Positions 59,358 to 64,000 of a DNA stretch of 64,000 nucleotides are shown here, one piece after another. Location of the stretch: NCBI GenBank assembly GCA_029717555.1, contig JAMDHS010000063.1, positions 1-64,000 on the forward strand, written 5' to 3'. This stretch comes from Peribolospora baueri (lineage: Eukaryota > Basidiomycota > Peribolosporomycetes > Peribolosporales > Peribolosporaceae). The translations under genes and the position numbers were made by a program. A model generated the notes under the pieces. It saw only the letters and a program-made list of their open reading frames with translations. It made no database searches and had not been told where the DNA came from. How positions within the stretch are numbered: the first letter of the stretch is position 1; each line of letters opens with the position of its first letter.

Positions 59358-60094
59358 GATTGAGGGCGACCGGAGGATCGGGTGGGCCAGAAAACCGGTG
59401 GAGGCGAGAAAGACGGACTGATTCAGCAATGGAAAGGAGCAACGACGGAAGCAGTCATCTGTGGAGATTTGGCGGCACGGCAACGTTTCCGTCCACGTGA
59501 TCGTCGGCCCGGCAACGGGGATTGCACCATGTTGACCAACGCTCGATGTCATCGGATGGAGTATGTGAGACCCTTCGTTTGACATGGGCGCCTGACGACA
59601 CTCTCAAGCGCTCGCTGGGGACTCGACGTGGATTGTACTCTTCAGGTAAGGTGAATCGAAACAAATTTTACTCTTCAGGATCGACGTCTGGAGGTAAAGC
59701 ATCCCAAAAATTGATACAGGGGCTATGCGCGGAGTAAGCAGATGGAGTGAAATCGCACATGAGGAAACCCGAGAAAAATTGGTGCAGGAAGGAGGAGGTC
59801 GAAGAGGGAGGATAAAACGGGATGAGGAGGGCAGGAAAGGACGAGACGGGAATGAGAGTACGAGAAGGAGTGTGTTGTCTTGTAGTACAAGCAATGGGCA
59901 CACCTAAACCGAGAAAGGGATGAAGACGGGGGAATGGAATGATATGGGACGCGGGCTCGGACGACATGAAGAGGACATCACCCACGAAGTCCCGCTCCGA
60001 GGGGACCTTGGGCCGGGAAAAAGCTCGCGCGAGTCCATGATCGCGACGAGAGGACAAAGGACATGGAGCCCATAGGTCCGTTTGAGATTTTGGC
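59358..60094. other. Intergenic between phosphatase and MFS genes
   Basis: 737 nt between two minus-strand genes; it should hold the phosphatase promoter and the MFS 3' UTR. No gene is seen. Confidence 0.5.
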
Positions 60095-63000
60095 TCACGC
60101 GAGACGGGCGTCCGGCAAGCGGGAATCGAGGAGGCGCTTGTTGTAAAGGCGGATGAGCTTGACAATGCGCGACGGCTTGCGGACGGGGGCACCGTCTTCG
60201 GCGCGGTCGAGTTCGAACTGGAAGAAGCCGAAGGGAGATCAAGAGAGGGCGGAAGGGTCAGGACGATCCACTCTCATGCCACGCAGGCGTCGCAGACATT
60301 GCTTTAAAATAAATACGGGCGCATCGGGGATCACATGCTCACCTCGGGCAAGATGATAGCGCAAACGAGTCCCAGGGCGGCGATGGGAATGAAGATGAGG
60401 AAGATCACGCGCAGCGACTGGACGTAGGCGTCGATGATAAGCTGCTGATCCGCATGGCTAAAGTTAGGAGGGAGGTGGTAGACCTCGAGAGGGCTGTCCT
60501 GCACCGTGTCGAGAAGGTCGTCGCTGAACTTGGAGCCCAACGCGCTGTCGAGCTTGCGCGACAGCAGGAGGTTCAGCAGCATGTTGCTAACTGGAGGATG
60601 CACGACGGTGACGAAAAAGAAACATCAGCGCGCGCTTGTCTCGAAAATACCAACGTGAAGACCTTTCGACTCACTGGCCAACCCGACAACACCTCCGATG
60701 TTCCTAAAGAAGTTCCTCACAGCGGTCGTCATGGCAACCTGTGCGAGGGAGGGAAGGAGGCCGAACGCACGCGGAAGGGACATTTGTGAGCCCATGTCAG
60801 CGAGGGCGGAAGGACATCAGAGAGGCTCGTTCGTACCTGGGACTTGTGCGTCGCGCTCTGGGCGGCCACGAGCGAGTTCTGCATCTGACAGCCGAAGCCG
60901 ATGCCGGTGATGAGCATGAAGATGATTTCCGTCCAGGTCGGCGTGGACTGCTGCATGGTGTAGATGAGCGAGGCGCCGATGACTTGGAAGACGGAGGCGA
61001 TGATGAGCGAGAAGGAGTAGTTGCCCGTCCAGGAGGTGACAAGTCCGGAGAACCAGGATAGGACCTGAAGAGGAAAGAGAACACATGAGCTGGGCTTGTC
61101 GCTGTCTCGTCGCAAGGTGCATTCGCTATTAAGCATTGGGACCTACAATGCTGGAGAGGACGACGGGCATGAGGCTGAGCGAGCTCTCAACGACGCCTTG
61201 CGCGCTGGCGATCTGGAAGAAGATCGGCAGGAAGTAGATCGACGCTGAAGGAGGGCAGAGAAATGAGCACGGGCATTTCGGAGGGGGGAGAGGAGAGGAC
61301 AAGAGGACTCACCATAGCTGTGCCGTGCAACAAGCAAGGACGTTGTTCGTGGCAAACGAGGAGAGGAGAACGTTCAATATGAGCTGTGTCCAGTGTCGTC
61401 GAACGTAGGGAGGGCGACTCACAAGAAATAGCCGAAGGTCCCGTTAAGGACGAACACGATGCTGTTTCAACGTGGGGACAGGACGAGGACGGTCAGCGAC
61501 CAGCGTGACGATGACGAGCGCGGCCGGGACTAGGGCCGGGACTCGAAACTCACACGACAGGTATGTTCCTGAAGATGGCCAAAGGCATGACAGGCATTTT
61601 GGCAACCTTCCATTCGACGAGGACGAACAAAAAGAGCAAGGCGATGCCGCCGAAGAAGAAGCCTGAGACTATGGGCGAGGTGAAAGGCCGGCGTGGAGGG
61701 GCGAGCATGTTGAGAGCCAGCTGAGCGGGACGAGGACGGTGGGTCGTGAGTCAACATTGCGGTCTATTCTGGTCAATCACGACCTCGGCCAGTCACAACA
61801 GGTTGGCGACGCTCACCATGACCAGAACGCATCCGCTGACGAGAGTGAGGATGCCTAAGTAGTCCACCGACCTGATCTTCTCCCACATGAGATCCTTTTT
61901 CCGCGTCCCGATAGTGGGGAGGAAGAAGATCGTGGAGACCATACACACGGCGATGATGGGGAGCTGGAAGTAAAAAGCCCATCGCCAGCTGCAAAAAGTG
62001 GCCGAGGTGAAGAAGGGAGGGAGGTGGTGCATCAGTCCATCGTCCATGGTGTACGGTCACGGGAGCAAGCAGGCGAGGACAGGAAAGGGTGATGCTCACG
62101 AGACTTTTTGGCCAAAGACGCCTCCGACGACAGGGCCGATGATGCTTCCCGCGCCGTTGATGGCGCCGAGGATGCCATGGTACTTTCCGCGATGACGCAG
62201 GTTGACGACGTCGGAGACGCAAATGTGTACCTGAAACAAGGTGGCGGTGGGGTGTGAGCTCGGACATTAGTGACCAGCTCTTAACTGACTGACACGCGCC
62301 GATTCTCTTTTCCGTCGCGGGAGTCTGCGAGTTCAGATGTCCCGAAGGTATCGGTGCGGGCGTCTTGTGCTCACCATCGAAAACAAGCCACCTCCGCCGA
62401 TACCGGCGATCGCCCTTCCGAAGATGAGCGCCATCATACTCGGCGCAGCTCCGCAGAGGGCAGTGCCGCCAAGGAAGATGAGCTGAGCGGCAAGAAAAGC
62501 GGATTTCCGGCCGAAGACGTCGGAAAGTCGACCATAGAGCGGGGAGCACGCTTCGTTGTCGAACAAAAGAGACAGGTGGTGAGATGAGACGGACTCGTTC
62601 AGGCGTGTCCGGCCTTGGGGAGTCGCACTCACAGGTCGAAGACAAGAGGAAGGCAGTGCCGACCCAAGAGATCTGTTTTGCGGCTCCAAACTCGGACGAA
62701 ATGACCGGCGTCAAGCACGCCACGATCGTCTTACCGGCGATGAAGGAGAACAAAAAAGAGTGAGCGAGGCGAGTGCAACAACGGCGGCGCGCTGCTGAGA
62801 CTCACCTGGTCGAGGGAGGTCAAGAGGACGGCGAGAGCGAGACAGGCGTATACGATGAGGAACTGTATGATCAAGCAGAAGGTGAAACGATCCGATGAGC
62901 ACGACGACGGCACAGCAGGCCGGACCGTACTCCTGCCACGCCTCCGGGCTTCACCTGTTTTAAGGGGATAAGACGACCATGGGGGGGAACAGCGTCGACC

Positions 63001-63269
63001 GGTTGCGTTTGCTCCTCCTTGGATGGTTCTTGCTCTTCTTTTGCCGAGTCTCCGGAGATCGTCTGAGCGTCGGATTCCAGTCGAGGATCGCGAACCAGCT
63101 GGGGTTCGCGCAAGCCGACCTCCAGCGTGGTGGTCTGTACGTCGTGACCATCGCCTTCCTTCTTCTCGCCGCCACACTCATTGACGTCGGTGAGGGTGCG
63201 GGCGAGAGAGTGCGTCGAAGGGTTACGAGAGGGGTACGCTGAGGGGTAGCGGGACGACCTGGCCGACAT
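60095..63269 (-). CDS. MFS transporter, DHA2 (14-TM) family, Fnx1/Vba-like
   Basis: Fourteen exons: 62955-63269, 62806-62862, 62633-62729, 62375-62550, 62100-62230, 61817-61988, 61554-61720, 61423-61461, 61313-61317, 61147-61244, 60837-61064, 60675-60738, 60343-60590, 60095-60217; 1,920 nt, 639 aa. A charged cytosolic N-terminus of about 105 residues precedes the membrane domain. TM1 (FLIVYACLALAVLLTSLDQT) carries the DQ signature; motif A reads YGRLSDVFGRKS; motif C (GSIIGPVVGGVFG) marks an antiporter. Later helices include YFLPIFFQ and GVVGLAISNMLL. DHA2 members move drugs, basic amino acids (vacuolar Vba/Fnx) or siderophores; TIVACLTPVIS and VEWKVAKMPVMPL point loosely to the Fnx1/Vba branch. 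A 5 nt exon (CTATG) is needed to join exons 8 and 10 in phase, giving FGYFFYASIYFLPIFF. Confidence 0.9.
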
Positions 63270-64000
63270 GGTGGGGACAGAGTTGGGGGATAGAAGAGGT
63301 GAAAGTAGACCGAATAGGACCCACGAGCGCAGCTCGATGGCGGTGACGCTGTATAGACCGGGCCAAGTACAAGTCGGGCACGGTGTGTGGTCAAGAGAAG
63401 GTCTATCAAAGAGGCCAGGTGGCGTGTCTATCAGAGTGGTGAGGGGGACGAAAGGAGCGTGAGGCGAGAGGTGCGCCGATGATATACTCGAACGGGACGG
63501 CCACCGCGGTGGTGCTTTCTTGAAACGGTTGATCAACGTGCTCGTTCGCGTTGGAGGCACGTTGTGAACCGTGGTAGTAAAGGAATCCGGTTGGAAGCTG
63601 TGCTAAGAGAACGACGGAGATGGAAAGAGAGAGAGATGTACAGAGTGAAAGAGAGAAATGGCCCTGCTTGGCGTTTGAGATAATGTCGGGGTCGGGTTAC
63701 ATTCCGGGGTCGCTCGAACAGGGCACCCGCGCTGGACGACCTTGGCAGTCGAGTGAGTCCGCCCTGCATGGCCACGATCTGCGCCCGTTGTCCAGTAGTC
63801 CGCTTGGCGCGCGTTCGACTGGGAACGGAGCGTGCGATGTTGAACGGCCGAACGATCTTGACCTTTGTTCGCTTCCTTGCCGCTCGCGAGATGGCGAGCA
63901 GGGGTCGTCGGCGGGCGGGCGAGCCATCCCACCGCCGCCCGGTCCGCTCGCGGCCAGGAGATGGCGTCCGATAGCCGCAGACTGAGTGAGATGTCAAACT
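63270..64000. other. Right edge, upstream of the MFS gene
   Basis: 731 nt with the MFS promoter. Open frames run on both strands (for example minus 63533-63997 and plus 63620-63985), but none has recognisable domains or splice support, so no gene is claimed. A further gene could begin beyond the edge. Confidence 0.5.

Noticed and set aside
63533-63997. Possible gene start at the right edge (minus, 154 codons; also plus-strand frames)
   Set aside because: No recognisable motif and equal openness on both strands; cannot be supported without the sequence beyond the edge.

Overview
This window reads as nuclear DNA of a filamentous or yeast-like fungus, most likely a basidiomycete. It is GC-rich and densely packed with single-copy eukaryotic housekeeping genes that are cut by many short introns (mostly about 60-130 nt, GT-AG, with donors of GTGAGT/GTGCGT/GTAAGx type). 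I placed 18 protein genes by hand-splicing. In 16 of them reading phase is conserved from start to stop across every exon, which supports the models. The other two are the left-edge gene, which is partial, and the serine hydrolase, which carries an in-frame stop. About 94 introns are inferred, one of them GC-AG. I cannot fix the class; intron density and GC content fit Pucciniomycotina or intron-rich Ustilaginomycotina better than Ustilaginales, but that is inference.

Layout. 1-17.4 kb: the 5' part of a LisH-domain regulator (minus, cut by the window edge), a 13-exon Snt2-type BAH/PHD/ELM2/SANT/GATA/ePHD chromatin protein (minus), an unrecognised two-exon gene (plus) and a single-exon Csx1/Ngr1-like three-RRM protein with a 26-glutamine run (minus). 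17.4-22.8 kb: a 5.3 kb gene-poor stretch with microsatellites, one possible 70 bp pogo/Tc1-type MITE and telomere-like TTAGGG motifs just before a ribosomal protein gene. 22.8-45.4 kb: uS17 (RPS11), clathrin light chain, a conserved fungal protein of unknown function, NOP14, a DEK_C/SWIB protein, AFG1-type mitochondrial ATPase, PDH E1 beta, tubulin cofactor C, and a LovD/EstB-like serine hydrolase interrupted by one in-frame TAG. 45.4-64 kb: a GDPD of the Pgc1 type, a USP36-like ubiquitin protease, VPS17, a membrane-anchored Shelph-like metallophosphatase and a 14-exon DHA2 MFS transporter.

There is no operon logic. The genes serve unrelated cell functions (chromatin, RNA binding, ribosome synthesis, trafficking, mitochondria, lipid turnover). 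AFG1 and PDB1 are neighbouring mitochondrial genes, and several pairs share divergent promoters, the tightest (229 bp) between NOP14 and the conserved fungal gene. I found no tRNA, rRNA, CRISPR or retroelement.

The most notable signals are splicing curiosities (exons of 5, 17, 19 and 21 nt; a GC-AG intron; a 719 nt intron splitting a PHD finger and carrying a duplication), the in-frame stop in the hydrolase gene, telomere-like boxes before a ribosomal protein gene, and long homopolymer runs (36 G, 22 C, 22 T). I saw no clear sign of a wholly new system.
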